This document shows positions 24,962 through 33,380 of a DNA stretch of 64,000 nucleotides, piece by piece. The notes beneath the pieces were generated by a model. That model did no database searches, had not been told where the DNA came from, and worked only from the letters and a program-made list of their open reading frames with translations. The stretch spans positions 1 through 64,000 of the forward strand of contig CAJMPT010000004.1 in the NCBI GenBank assembly GCA_905215465.1, read 5' to 3'. Both the position numbers and the translations under genes were made by a program. Position 1 is the stretch's first letter. Every line of letters begins with the position of its first letter. The DNA is from an uncultured bacterium (GTDB taxonomy: Bacteria > Actinomycetota > Coriobacteriia > Coriobacteriales > Atopobiaceae).

Positions 24962-25195
24962 CTACTCCATCTCTTCCTCGACGCGGGCCACGAGCTCGGC
25001 GATGTTCTTCATGACCATGACCTCGCGGACGGGCACCTCGGCATCGAGCTCGTTCTCGATCATGGAGGTGAGGGCGATCATCTTCATGGAGCCCTTGCCG
25101 AGCTCGTCGAAGGTGGTCTCGGGCGTGATCTGGCCCTCGTACTTGTAGGCGTTCTTGGCGAACTCGGCAACCTGCTCGAAGACTTCCTGGTTCAT
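24962..25195 (-). CDS. Acyl carrier protein, operon A
   Basis: 77 residues, strongly acidic, four-helix ACP. The phosphopantetheine serine is Ser36 in DELGKGSMKM; most fatty-acid ACPs have LGxDSL, so Asp is replaced by Gly and Leu by Met. The second helix (MKMIALTSMIENELDAEVPV) and final EELVARVEEEME-like helix fit the family. It ends three bases from the start of the phosphate acyltransferase and has a good RBS (AAAGGAATC). This looks like a dedicated pathway ACP rather than the housekeeping one, and it has a counterpart at 42290. Confidence 0.9.
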   Translation of the reverse strand: MNQEVFEQVAEFAKNAYKYEGQITPETTFDELGKGSMKMIALTSMIENELDAEVPVREVMVMKNIAELVARVEEEME

Positions 25196-25233
25196 GGTTT
25201 GATTCCTTTCATAGGTTGATAAGTCGAGAAGGA

Positions 25234-25264
25234 CCTGCCATTGGGGACAGTCCCCAATGGCAGG
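25234..25264. repeat. Perfect 31-base palindromic element, GGGGACAGTCCCC core
   Basis: Arms CCTGCCATTGGGGA and its complement surround the centre CAG, in the 90-bp gap between the DUF35 gene and the ACP gene of operon A. It belongs with the GGGACWGTCCC palindromes at 38592, 42236, 43619 and 48389. A hairpin here in the mRNA would separate thiolase/DUF35 from ACP-Pta-Buk. Confidence 0.8.
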
Positions 25265-25285
25265 TAAAAGGGACAGGTCAGATGG

Positions 25286-25705
25286 CTAGTCCAGCTCGAA
25301 GGTGAGCATCTTGTAGCCGGGGCGGTCGATCACCTTTGCGTGGACGCCGACCTTCTCGCCGGCCATGAGGGCCGCGCGGATGGCCGGGGCCTTCTTCTTG
25401 GTGATTCCGTAGATGACGTAGGTGTACTGGGCGCCCTCGTCGATCTCCACGGCGCCGTAGGCGTACTTGCCGTTCTCCTTGAGGTAGGGCTTGTCGTTCT
25501 GCGGCCCGGGCAGGGTGAAGTCAATCAGGCAGCCGTGGCCGGAGACCTCGCACCACTCGGTCTCGTGGTAGCCACAGGCGTTGCAGGCCAGGTGGGGCGG
25601 GAACTCCACGGCACCGCACTCCTTGCACTTGCGGGCGTAGAACTTGCCCTGCTCCAGGCCCTCGTAGAACTTCTTGACGATGGGCTCCATCATTTCGAGC
25701 TTCAT
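25286..25705 (-). CDS. DUF35 OB-fold, zinc-ribbon protein (thiolase partner)
   Basis: 139 residues. An N-terminal helical hook is followed by a rubredoxin-like zinc ribbon (Cys27, Cys30, Cys41, Cys44 in KCKECG and CNACG). The OB-fold follows, including VSGHGCLIDFTL and YGAVEIDEG. DUF35 proteins form complexes with SCP-x-type thiolases, HMG-CoA synthases or Ltp2-type aldolases and help hold the acyl thioester. The gene follows the thiolase by 19 bp with GAGGAGA before the ATG, consistent with a heteromer. In this operon it may also bind acyl-ACP; that is inference. Confidence 0.9.
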   Translation of the reverse strand: MKLEMMEPIVKKFYEGLEQGKFYARKCKECGAVEFPPHLACNACGYHETEWCEVSGHGCLIDFTLPGPQNDKPYLKENGKYAYGAVEIDEGAQYTYVIYGITKKKAPAIRAALMAGEKVGVHAKVIDRPGYKMLTFELD

Positions 25706-25724
25706 GGGTCTCTCCTCTCGGCGC

Positions 25725-27011
25725 CTAGCGGACGGCGCGCAGGATCTGGCAGCGGACGTTCTGGGAACCGCCGAAGCCGCGGACAAAGGTGGTGTCGGGG
25801 CGCTTGGCCATCTGGGTGGCGCCCGCCTCGCCGCGCATCTGCTTGACGCACTCGTAGATGTCCGCGATGCCCGAGGCGCCGTGGGCGTGGCCGAAGTTGC
25901 AGCGGCCGCCGTGCGGGTTGATGGGCTTGTCGCCGTCGAAGGCGGTGCGGCCGTCGATGGCGTAGCGCCAGGCCTCGCCGCGCGGGATGTAGCCGCACTC
26001 CTCCGCGGAGACGATCTCGGAGGCCAGGAAGAAGTCGTTGCACATGAAGAGGTCGATCTCGTCGGGAGAGACGCCGGTGAGCTCGTAGACCTGCTGGGCG
26101 GCGACCTTCGTGGCCCAGTGCTCGTTGTGGACAAGGCCCGCCTCAACGGCGGAGGCGCCGGTGCCCAGGACCTCGATGGGGGTGTGGGGCACGCCCATGG
26201 CCAGGGCCTTCTCGGTGGGCATGACCACCAGGGCCGCCGCGCCGTCGCACTTCTTCTCGAAGCCGGTCACGCGCAGGTACTGGGTGACCTTGGGGTTGTA
26301 CATGGACTTGAGGTACTCGTCGGCGGTCTCAAAGCCGTTGGCGGCCGCGTCCTGCTCGACCGTGGTCTCGTACCAAGCCAGCGGGTTTGCCACGGCGCCG
26401 CGGCGCAGGCTCTTGGTGAGGCCGTTCAGGGCGTCGTCGATCTTGTCGGCGTCGATGTCGTACTGCATGGAGTACTCGTTGATCCAGTTGTCGAAGGACA
26501 CGCCGAAGGCGCCGTCAAGCGGGCGTCCGTAGGCGCGGTCGTAGATCTTGTCCAGGGACGGGATCATGACGGAGAGCGGGAAGTCCTGGCGGATGTGGGA
26601 CGGCCGGTGCTCCACCGGAAGCGTGGAGGCCAGGTCGCAGGCGCCGGAGAGCACGACGTCGTAGGTGCCGGAGGCCACGGCCATGACGGCCTGCTCGAGT
26701 GCCACGTAGCCGGTGCAGCAGGCCTCGGAATGGTGGACGGAGCCCTTGGCGCGCATGCCGATCCAGTCGGCCACCTGCATGTTGGGGGTGATGCAGTCTC
26801 CCACCAGGTAGGGGTTGGCGCTGCCGTGGTAGAAGAAGTCCACGTCGCGCGGCTCGAGGCCGGCGTCGGCGATGGCCTCCAGCGCGGCGTAGCCAAAGGC
26901 CTCGCCCTCGCCGATGCCCTGGGTCTCGGGGTGGGTCTCGAAGTCCTTGAACGGCGTGCAGCCCACGCCGACGATGGACACGCTTCGAGCGTTCTTGCCA
27001 AGCTTGACCAT
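25725..27011 (-). CDS. SCP-x/thiolase-like acyltransferase
   Basis: 428-residue thiolase-superfamily protein of the SCP-x/acetyl-CoA acetyltransferase-like type. The nucleophile region reads HHSEACCTGYVALEQAV, with Cys99 aligning to the catalytic Cys. The late active-site region is NPHGGRCNFGHAHGASG with the expected glycine/histidine pattern, followed by a C-terminal FVRGFGGSQNV. Because Cys99 is kept, a thiolase reaction is more likely than the Ltp2-type retro-aldol reaction, where it is absent. First gene of operon A, followed by its DUF35 partner, ACP, phosphate acyltransferase and kinase. AAGGAT lies upstream. The substrate is unknown. Confidence 0.88.
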   Translation of the reverse strand: MVKLGKNARSVSIVGVGCTPFKDFETHPETQGIGEGEAFGYAALEAIADAGLEPRDVDFFYHGSANPYLVGDCITPNMQVADWIGMRAKGSVHHSEACCTGYVALEQAVMAVASGTYDVVLSGACDLASTLPVEHRPSHIRQDFPLSVMIPSLDKIYDRAYGRPLDGAFGVSFDNWINEYSMQYDIDADKIDDALNGLTKSLRRGAVANPLAWYETTVEQDAAANGFETADEYLKSMYNPKVTQYLRVTGFEKKCDGAAALVVMPTEKALAMGVPHTPIEVLGTGASAVEAGLVHNEHWATKVAAQQVYELTGVSPDEIDLFMCNDFFLASEIVSAEECGYIPRGEAWRYAIDGRTAFDGDKPINPHGGRCNFGHAHGASGIADIYECVKQMRGEAGATQMAKRPDTTFVRGFGGSQNVRCQILRAVR

Positions 27012-27244
27012 GGTTCACATCCTTATCCCTTGGCGGTCCCTCGCGTGGGACCGGCTTTCTGGCATGGATGCTACGAAGACGAGCCGCAGCCGAGAAGAAC
27101 AGCCGCGCGTCCCGCGTTCCCACCTGCGGGACAATCCAACGTCACGTGTCCCATTCCGCAGGTAGACGGTGTTATCTCTCCTGGGAGAGAGGCCTCGGCC
27201 GACAACCGCTCGCCGGACTCCCCCTACCGTCCGCCGCCCGCCCT

Positions 27245-27475
27245 CAAATTGGGGACGTGTTCGTTTTTGCGCAAATTGGGGACAGGTTCGTCCCTGACAG
27301 TGGGGACGCTGTTGTTTGCCAGGTAAAAGGGACACTCCTGTCCACCGAGAGCGCGGCCCGGCGCTCGCCAGCCCGAACCTGTCCCAAGTTTGCGCAAACT
27401 TGAACACGTCCCCAATTTGTGAGGCAGGGCAAGGGTGTCCCTTTTACCAGGTAACTAACAACGTCCCCAGTGTCC
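27245..27475. repeat. Interleaved R1 and R3 elements
   Basis: The 472-bp gap between the thiolase gene and the TetR gene holds four arms in the order R1-left (27245-27292), R3-left (27296-27343), R1-right (27372-27420), R3-right (27424-27475). So the two inverted repeats are interleaved, not nested. R1 arms carry GGGGACGTGTTCG and the complement. R3 arms carry CCAGGTAAAAGGGACAC and GTGTCCCTTTTACC. Apart from these arms I see only unstructured DNA at 27012-27240. Confidence 0.85.
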
Positions 27476-27483
27476 GGTGGGCT

Positions 27484-28104
27484 TTACTTAGCGCCAAACG
27501 GGGAGGTGGGGCTTGTGCGGGCGCGGGACTCGTCGAGGAAGAAGGGGGCGTAGAAGAGGCGGTTGAGGACGCCGGCCACCTTCTCGGGCGGCGTGTCGGG
27601 ACGCTCCTCCAGCCAGTACTGGATGACGTTGTGGTGTCCCGCCAGGACGAAGGCCAGGTAGAAGTCGCGGTAGTCGGCAGACCCCGGGACGTCTGCCAGG
27701 CGGTCGCGGAAGTGGCCGTGCATGAGCACGGTGGCCTTGTGGATGAACTGCGGGTCTCCGTGGGGTCCGTTCAGCGCCACGATCTTGTCGCGGCGCTCCT
27801 GGAGGAGCTCCATGCGGCGGATCATGGTGGGCGTGGGGTCGAGCTCGGCCAGGCCGAAGCGGGCCTTCAGGGCATAGCCATTGATGTCGTGCATGTTGGC
27901 CAAAAGGTCCATCTCAAATCCCTTGACCACCTGGTCCACGCTATCAAAATGCCGATAGAACGTGGAGCGCGACACCCCCGCCCCATGGCAGACGTCCGCC
28001 ACGCGGATGTCCGGTATGTCGGTGGTCCTCATGAGCGAGAAGACTGCGTCCTCTATGCGCTCGTCAGCTGAGTCGCGCTTCTTGTCGTATCCCCAGGCCG
28101 TCAT
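27484..28104 (-). CDS. TetR-family transcriptional regulator
   Basis: 206 residues. The N-terminal helix-turn-helix, DIPDIRVADVCHGAGVSRST then FYRHFDSVDQVV, is typical TetR. The C-terminal domain is helical with no recognised ligand motif. The ATG at 28104 has AAAGGAA eight bases upstream; a GTG two codons earlier would be too close to it. It is divergently transcribed from the PucR-type gene at 28194 and lies upstream of operon A in the same orientation, so it may control operon A, itself, or both. The ligand could be an acyl-thioester intermediate (inference). Confidence 0.9.
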   Translation of the reverse strand: MTAWGYDKKRDSADERIEDAVFSLMRTTDIPDIRVADVCHGAGVSRSTFYRHFDSVDQVVKGFEMDLLANMHDINGYALKARFGLAELDPTPTMIRRMELLQERRDKIVALNGPHGDPQFIHKATVLMHGHFRDRLADVPGSADYRDFYLAFVLAGHHNVIQYWLEERPDTPPEKVAGVLNRLFYAPFFLDESRARTSPTSPFGAK

Positions 28105-28193
28105 GACCACAATTCCTTTCAGATTCGGCTACCATGTCCCGCGACGGGACCGCTATCCACATCCGTCACCAACGCCCAAGCGAGGGGACTCCC

Positions 28194-29507
28194 ATGAACA
28201 CCACCGGCACAGACGTGCAGGAATCAAACGAGCGCCTGCTCAAGGCCCTGTTTTCCAACCGAGGCCTGACTCACCTCGTGGAGGTGGGCGCCGCCGAGCT
28301 CGGCAACCCGGTACTGGTAGTTGACCCAACCTATCACTACGCCGCCCGCGCCGGCATAGAGCTCGACGACGCCGACGACTCCGCCTTCGCCCGCTTCGTC
28401 CGCACCGAGTCCGCCGACGAGGTCATCGCCGACGAGGGCATCCGCTACATCAAGGAGACGGGCGTGGACGAGGAGCTCGCCCGCGCGCACGGCGCGGTGC
28501 TGCGGCACAACCCCCTCTACGACCTCGACACCCTGACGCAGGACGTCGTGGCCGAGGGCATCTGCCTGGGCCGCGTCATGGCCCTGGCAAAGAACCACCC
28601 CTTCGGCGAGGCCGACCGCGCCGTCTTCGACCGGCTCGTGGCCCTGGTGGCCCAGGAGCTCCAGAAGGGCGGGTTCCTCTCCTCCAAGGACTCGCAGGCA
28701 GGGCCCTACTTCCTGGCCCGCCTGCTCGACGACGAGCAGCCCAACCCCATGCACACCGCGCGCCGCATGAAGCTGGTGGGCTTCTCTCCCCTCTCCACGC
28801 TCTTCGTGGTGACCCTGCGCCGCCGCGAGGGCGACATGGACGGCAGCTGCGCCCAGCGCGTGCGCGCCCACCTCTCGGGCTTCCTTGTGCACAGCCTCTC
28901 CACCATCTACGACAACGAGCTCGTCTGCCTGGTCTCTCGCACGGACGAGCCAGTGCTTCCCGCACGCGACGAGGAGGCCCTCGTGCGCGCCGCCGCGAGC
29001 AACGGGCTCTTGGTGGGCATCAGCAACGCGTTCTCGGAGGTCACCGACGTGCGCCCCCACCTGGAGCAGGCGAGAAGCGCCATCCGCTACGGGTCCACCT
29101 ACACCAAAATCTTGGACGACACCGGCGTCTACCGCTACTGCGAGTACACCTACATGGAGATGCTGGACATCTGCAACGACCACGTGAACCTGATGAACTA
29201 CTGTCACCCGGCCGTCTGGGCCCTGTGGGAGTACGACCAGGCGCACGGCACCGAGCTCGTGGAGACGCTCTTTGCCTACATGCAGAACAGCTGCAACACC
29301 GCCCGCACCTCCGCCCTGCTCAGCCTGCACAAGAACACGCTGCTCTACCGCCTGGGCAGGATCCGCGAGGTCACCGGCAACGACCTCGCCTCCGGGGAGG
29401 ACCTGTTCCTCTTCCACCTCTCCATCCGCGTCCTGCTCTACCTGGGCATCCTCGAGACCCGCACCAAGCCGCGCTCGAGCGCGGACCTGCACCTGCCGGC
29501 GGAGTAG
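28194..29507 (+). CDS. PucR/CdaR-type transcriptional regulator
   Basis: 437 residues. The N-terminal region to about 160 looks GAF-like (LTHLVEVGAAELGNPVLVVD; GICLGRVMALAKNHPFGEAD). The C-terminal PucR helix-turn-helix is in RTSALLSLHKNTLLYRLGRI. Regulators of this class usually activate catabolic genes in response to a substrate. GAGGGG precedes the ATG at 28194; the longer frame upstream lacks a ribosome site. It is divergent from tetR and convergent with the iron-sulfur flavoprotein gene, within the operon A/redox region. A second PucR-type regulator at 38628 flanks operon B. Confidence 0.88.
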   Translation: MNTTGTDVQESNERLLKALFSNRGLTHLVEVGAAELGNPVLVVDPTYHYAARAGIELDDADDSAFARFVRTESADEVIADEGIRYIKETGVDEELARAHGAVLRHNPLYDLDTLTQDVVAEGICLGRVMALAKNHPFGEADRAVFDRLVALVAQELQKGGFLSSKDSQAGPYFLARLLDDEQPNPMHTARRMKLVGFSPLSTLFVVTLRRREGDMDGSCAQRVRAHLSGFLVHSLSTIYDNELVCLVSRTDEPVLPARDEEALVRAAASNGLLVGISNAFSEVTDVRPHLEQARSAIRYGSTYTKILDDTGVYRYCEYTYMEMLDICNDHVNLMNYCHPAVWALWEYDQAHGTELVETLFAYMQNSCNTARTSALLSLHKNTLLYRLGRIREVTGNDLASGEDLFLFHLSIRVLLYLGILETRTKPRSSADLHLPAE

Positions 29508-29626
29508 CGTCGCCGCGCGGAGCCCTGCCACAGGCCCTTCTCGCAGGCCCTTCTCGCCACCTTGCCCGTATGGCGAGAAGCCCGGCGGGCCGCAGGGACC
29601 CACCGGGCGCAGGGCGTCGCCTGGCG

Positions 29627-30619
29627 CTAGTCGCGCTTGATCTCAAGCGTGGGAAACTCCATCTTGGCGTACTTGTCCATGAGGGGCTTGACCTCGCCCA
29701 TGCGCGCGAAGAACTCGTCGCGCGTCTTGTTGATCTCGTTCAGGTGCTCGGCGCGGGCGCGGTCGTCGTTGCGGTCGCGGATGAGGCCGTTCTCGGCGAT
29801 TCTGAGCTTGGGGCGACCGGTCTTCTCGTCGGTCACGAGGTCGCCGCCGGCGCCGCAGACCGCGCACTCCCACGGGAACTCGACGCCGTCCCAGTGCTTG
29901 TCGCCGGGGTAGACCAGGGAGCTGTGGCAGTTGGGGCAGACGCCGTCCTCCGGGTCGCCCAGCCAGCAGCGCTCCTCGACGGGGGTCTGGATGGCCTTGA
30001 CGATGTTCTCGCCCATCCTGCGGGCGCGGGCGAGCTGGCCGCCCCACTCGTCGCCCTCGCTCCACACGAAGCAGTTGCCCGGACGTCCGTCGCGCTGGGC
30101 CATGTAGCGGTCAACGACCTGCATGGACATGGTGAACATGGTGGCCTGCAGGCTCTCCAGCGCAAGGGACTGCCAGTCGTGCATGGAGCCGCCGACGGAG
30201 ATGAGGCCGGCCACCGTGTGCGGGTTCTCCTTGACGTCGCCGATGGCGAGCCTGAAGGAGAGCTCGTAGGCGAGGAAGCGCTGGGCCAGGCGGGTGTAGA
30301 CGGAGCTGGGCGTGAGGTCATAGGTGGGGACCGAGATGATCACGCCCTGGCAGGTCTGGATCTCGTTGATGATGGCGTCAACGTCGTCCTTGTTCTTGAG
30401 GACGCAGCCGTGGTACTCCTTCTGGAGGCCGGCGGCCATCTTGCCCATCTGCATGGTGCAGCCCTCGCAGCCGGTGCAGGGCAGGATGTTGTAGTCAAAG
30501 AGGTTGATGAGCTCGACCTCTCCGCCCGCCTCCTGGACCGCGCAGAGGGCCTCCTTGGCAAGGGCCTCGCCGTTGCCGCCATGCCTGCCCGCGCAGATTG
30601 TCATGACCTTGAATGACAT
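29627..30619 (-). CDS. Iron-sulfur flavoprotein (NADPH-dependent FMN reductase family) with zinc ribbon, copy A
   Basis: 330 residues. A flavodoxin-like FMN-binding fold starts MSFKVMTICAGRHGGNGEAL. The compact cysteine motif ILPCTGCEGC plus a later Cys in YHGCVLKNKDD matches the [4Fe-4S] site of Isf-type flavoproteins. An extra C-terminal domain has two CxxC knuckles (VCPNCH and ECAVCG), a rubredoxin/zinc-ribbon module. Such proteins pass electrons between ferredoxin or NAD(P)H and acceptors. GAGGAGC supports the ATG at 30619. Its paralogue at 37409 has the same architecture, and both sit with the acyl-thioester operons. Confidence 0.85.
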   Translation of the reverse strand: MSFKVMTICAGRHGGNGEALAKEALCAVQEAGGEVELINLFDYNILPCTGCEGCTMQMGKMAAGLQKEYHGCVLKNKDDVDAIINEIQTCQGVIISVPTYDLTPSSVYTRLAQRFLAYELSFRLAIGDVKENPHTVAGLISVGGSMHDWQSLALESLQATMFTMSMQVVDRYMAQRDGRPGNCFVWSEGDEWGGQLARARRMGENIVKAIQTPVEERCWLGDPEDGVCPNCHSSLVYPGDKHWDGVEFPWECAVCGAGGDLVTDEKTGRPKLRIAENGLIRDRNDDRARAEHLNEINKTRDEFFARMGEVKPLMDKYAKMEFPTLEIKRD

Positions 30620-30781
30620 TTGTGCTCCTCTCCGAAGCGACCGGCGCGGACCCCCGTCCGCGCATTCTTGAGAGATGCTATGGCCGCGCGGCCGGTCTTT
30701 CACCGTCCGCACAAACGAGCCTTCGCCAGCCTGCGCCCGCCCCTTCGTGCGCACGCACCAGACGGCAGGGCGCCAGCCCCC

Positions 30782-30942
30782 GCAAATTGGGGACGTGTTC
30801 GTTTTTGCGCAAGTTTGGGACAGACTAGGCACACGCCGTCGACTCAGCGAACCTGTCCCCTGTTTGCGCAAATTTGAACACGTCCCCAATTTGCGGGAAG
30901 GGTGTCCCCTTTACCAGGTAATTAACAGCGTCCCCACCGTCC
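30782..30942. repeat. R1 inverted repeat plus one R3 arm
   Basis: The 375-bp gap between the flavoprotein gene (which starts leftward) and the DUF2891 gene contains a complete R1 pair (30782-30895) and, right behind it, a lone R3 right arm (30899-30942, GTGTCCCCTTTACCAGGTAA). Bases 30620-30780 hold no gene or repeat that I can see. Confidence 0.85.
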
Positions 30943-30994
30943 GGCGAGGCGGCCACAATGGGATGGACGACAGCTGACGAGAAGGGCGGGCACC

Positions 30995-32086
30995 ATGATC
31001 GGCGACCTCGGATTTGACCTCACGGCAGACGCGCTTGGCGAGAGGGGCCGCGCGGAGGCGCTCGCGGGCGTCGCCCGCTGCGTGCTCTCGCAGATAGAGC
31101 GCCCCTATCCCTGCTCGGAGCGGCAGACGCTCACCAGCCCGGACGACCTCGAGCTGCCGCGCCTGCGCTTCCCGGCCTTCTTTGGCTCCTTCGACTGGCA
31201 CTCCTGCGTGCACTCCCACTGGACGCTCGTCCGCATGCTGGCCACGGGCGTCCTCGCGGGAGACCCCGAGCTCGAGGCGATAGCAGCGGCGCAGCTGGCC
31301 AGGACCTTCTCGCCAGAGCTCATGGCGGCGGAGGCCGCAAGCTGGCGCGACCGCGTCCCCACATGGGAGGAGAAGCCCTACGGCTGGACCTGGGAGCTCG
31401 CCCTGGACGCCGAGCTCATGCGCCTTGCCGCGGCGCCCGAAAGCGCCCATGCCGCAGACGCGGCCGCGTGGCGCGAGGCCGCCCTTCCCCTCACCGAGGA
31501 GATGCGCCGCCGCACCATGGGCTGGATTTCTGGGCTCTCGCTTCCCGCGCGCACGGGCGTCCACTCCGACACGGGCTGGAACCTTGCCATGGCCATAGAT
31601 TGCGGCCGCGCCACCGGCGACGCGGAGCTCGCCGAGGCCGCCACGGCCGCCGCCCGCAGGCTCTTCCTGGCCGACGAGTGCGCACCCTGCGCCTATGAGC
31701 CCCAGGCCGACACCTTCACCTCCTCGGTCCTGAACGAGGCCGCGCTCATGGCCCGCGCGCTCGATGCCGACGAGTACGCGGAGTGGCTCGAGGCCTTCCT
31801 GCCCCAGCTCTTCCGCGCGCACTTCTCCGCGCCGCTCATCGCAGACCTGCCCGGGCGCTGGAACGGCGAGGGGTACCTTGAGGTGCACACCGTGGCGCTG
31901 CCGACCTCCCGCGCGCTTGCCGCCCGCGATGCCGCGTCGGCGCTTCCGGCCGGGCCCGCCCAGGGCAGGCTCTCCGCCGAGGCGGCCCGCTGGCTGGTCG
32001 AGGGCGTCGAGGACGTGCAGCTCTCCGGCTACCTGGCCGACCACTGGGTGGGCAGCTTCGTCTGCGCCGCCCTCCTGGGGGCGTAG
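30995..32086 (+). CDS. DUF2891 family protein
   Basis: 363 residues, cytosolic by appearance. It matches the DUF2891 family by its overall composition and signature SFDWHSCVHSHWTLVRML near residue 65, plus GVHSDTGWNLA and the late DHWVGSFVCAALL. The helical, Trp/His-rich pattern suggests an alpha/alpha toroid like glycosidase-type folds, but no activity has been assigned that I know of. AAGGGCGGG lies before the ATG. It is a single plus-strand gene bounded by R1 elements on both sides, suggesting an independent unit within the cluster. Confidence 0.85.
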   Translation: MIGDLGFDLTADALGERGRAEALAGVARCVLSQIERPYPCSERQTLTSPDDLELPRLRFPAFFGSFDWHSCVHSHWTLVRMLATGVLAGDPELEAIAAAQLARTFSPELMAAEAASWRDRVPTWEEKPYGWTWELALDAELMRLAAAPESAHAADAAAWREAALPLTEEMRRRTMGWISGLSLPARTGVHSDTGWNLAMAIDCGRATGDAELAEAATAAARRLFLADECAPCAYEPQADTFTSSVLNEAALMARALDADEYAEWLEAFLPQLFRAHFSAPLIADLPGRWNGEGYLEVHTVALPTSRALAARDAASALPAGPAQGRLSAEAARWLVEGVEDVQLSGYLADHWVGSFVCAALLGA

Positions 32087-32090
32087 CCCT

Positions 32091-32211
32091 CAAATTGGGG
32101 ACGTGTTCGTTCTTGCGCAAGTTTGGGACAGGTTGCCCGAGGCCCCACCGGCCCGCGGCGAGACGAACCTGTCCCCTTTTTGCGCAAATTTGAACACGTC
32201 CCCAATTTGCG
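32091..32211. repeat. Interspersed element R1, complete inverted repeat
   Basis: A full R1 pair starts 5 bp after the DUF2891 stop. The left arm carries GGGGACGTGTTCG and the right arm its complement, around a GC-rich centre. A possible terminator for the plus-strand gene, and also 3' of the minus-strand gene ending at 32291. Confidence 0.88.
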
Positions 32212-32290
32212 CGTGGCAACGAAAAAGCGCCCCGCAGCCCGGGCATGACTTCCGGGGTGCGGGGCGCTTGCCGCAGATGCGCCGAGGGGG

Positions 32291-33364
32291 CTAGCGCTTG
32301 CGGAACGGAATGGGCTTGGGCGGGCACTTGGGCTTGACGGCGCCGGCGGTCACGATGGCACTGTACTCGCAGGAGCCCAGGCAGGCGCCGCACTGGGTGC
32401 AGGCCTTCTGGTCGATGACGTGGATGAAGCGCGGACGGCCCAGGATGGCGTCCTCCTCGCAGGAGTCCACGCAGGCGTTGCATGCCTGGCACTTGCTGGC
32501 CAGGATGTGGTAGGTGAGAAACGCCTTGCACTCCCCCGCCGGGCAGGTCTTCTTGCCGATGTGGGCAGAAATCTCGGCCTCGAAGAGGTCGAGGAAGGCC
32601 ATGACGGTCCTGGCCATGACGCGGCCCTGCTCGCAGAGGCACTGGCTCTGCATGACGGGGCAGAGGTCGCGAAGGAGCGCCAGGTCGGAGGGCTTGCCCT
32701 TCTTGCGGCAGACGTCCGCCACGATGGTGGCGATCTGGTGGCTGCCCTCGTGGCCAAAGACGCAGCGGCCACAGGTCTCGTGGCGGTAGAGCTGGCAGAT
32801 CTCGTTCAGCGCGTTGGCCATGCAGTTCTTGGCCGTGTAGACGCGCACGTAGTCGCTGGCGAGCTCGACCGTGGCCTCGGCGTCGGCGGCTGAGGTCAGC
32901 GTGCCGGCGGGATAGCCGACGTAGACGGCCTTGGGCTCCTCGGCGCCCCCTGCGGCGACGAGCTCGGCCACCGTGGCGGTGGCCCCCAGGCAGACGGGCT
33001 CGGAGGCACCCTCGAGCCAAACCCAGCGGCTGCCCTCGTCCGCCAGCAGGGCGCTGCCCTCGATGACGGAGTCGGCGCCCTCGCCGTTGGCGCAGGATGG
33101 GATGGGCTTCTCGCCGGAGAGCACCTTGGCGGCAGCGGACGGGTTGGCGTAGACGAAGCCCAGCTCGGGGTTGCACTCCACCACGCGGACGGAGTCGCCC
33201 AGGGCGTCGGACAGACGTGCCGCGAGCTCGTGGCCGGCCGGAAGAAGCACGGCCTTAGCGCCGGAGTCGGCGATTCTTGAGACGGAAGCGTCAAAGTCCC
33301 TGGCCAGGAGCCAGAGCGCGACGGGAGCCTGCCTGTGGGCAGGCATGAGGTTGACGATGGTCAT
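32291..33364 (-). CDS. NuoF-like iron-sulfur protein without NADH/FMN domain, with C-terminal 2x[4Fe-4S]
   Basis: 357 residues. The centre (about 140-280) follows the C-terminal half of NuoF: a TVAELVAAGGAEEPKAVYVG SLBB-like stretch, then HETCGRCVFGHEGSHQI and KKTCPAGECKAF around the N3-type cluster. The C-terminus adds two ferredoxin clusters (CQACNACVDSC and CTQCGACLGSC). The first 120 residues do not show the glycine-rich NADH/FMN loops of NuoF, so it probably only carries electrons. Start at 33364 is backed by AAAGGAG. It follows the NuoG/GltD fusion by 16 bp, and both probably act in one complex. Confidence 0.82.
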   Translation of the reverse strand: MTIVNLMPAHRQAPVALWLLARDFDASVSRIADSGAKAVLLPAGHELAARLSDALGDSVRVVECNPELGFVYANPSAAAKVLSGEKPIPSCANGEGADSVIEGSALLADEGSRWVWLEGASEPVCLGATATVAELVAAGGAEEPKAVYVGYPAGTLTSAADAEATVELASDYVRVYTAKNCMANALNEICQLYRHETCGRCVFGHEGSHQIATIVADVCRKKGKPSDLALLRDLCPVMQSQCLCEQGRVMARTVMAFLDLFEAEISAHIGKKTCPAGECKAFLTYHILASKCQACNACVDSCEEDAILGRPRFIHVIDQKACTQCGACLGSCEYSAIVTAGAVKPKCPPKPIPFRKR

Positions 33365-33380
33365 GTTCTTGGCTCCTTTC

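Noticed and set aside
27015..27407. Short ORFs over the R1/R3 repeats (IGDVFVFAQ-type peptides)
   Set aside because: They derive from the repeat arms themselves and recur at every copy; no ribosome sites.
22630..32211. CRISPR array
   Set aside because: The repeats are inverted, irregularly spaced and spread over kilobases, with no regular spacers and no cas genes.
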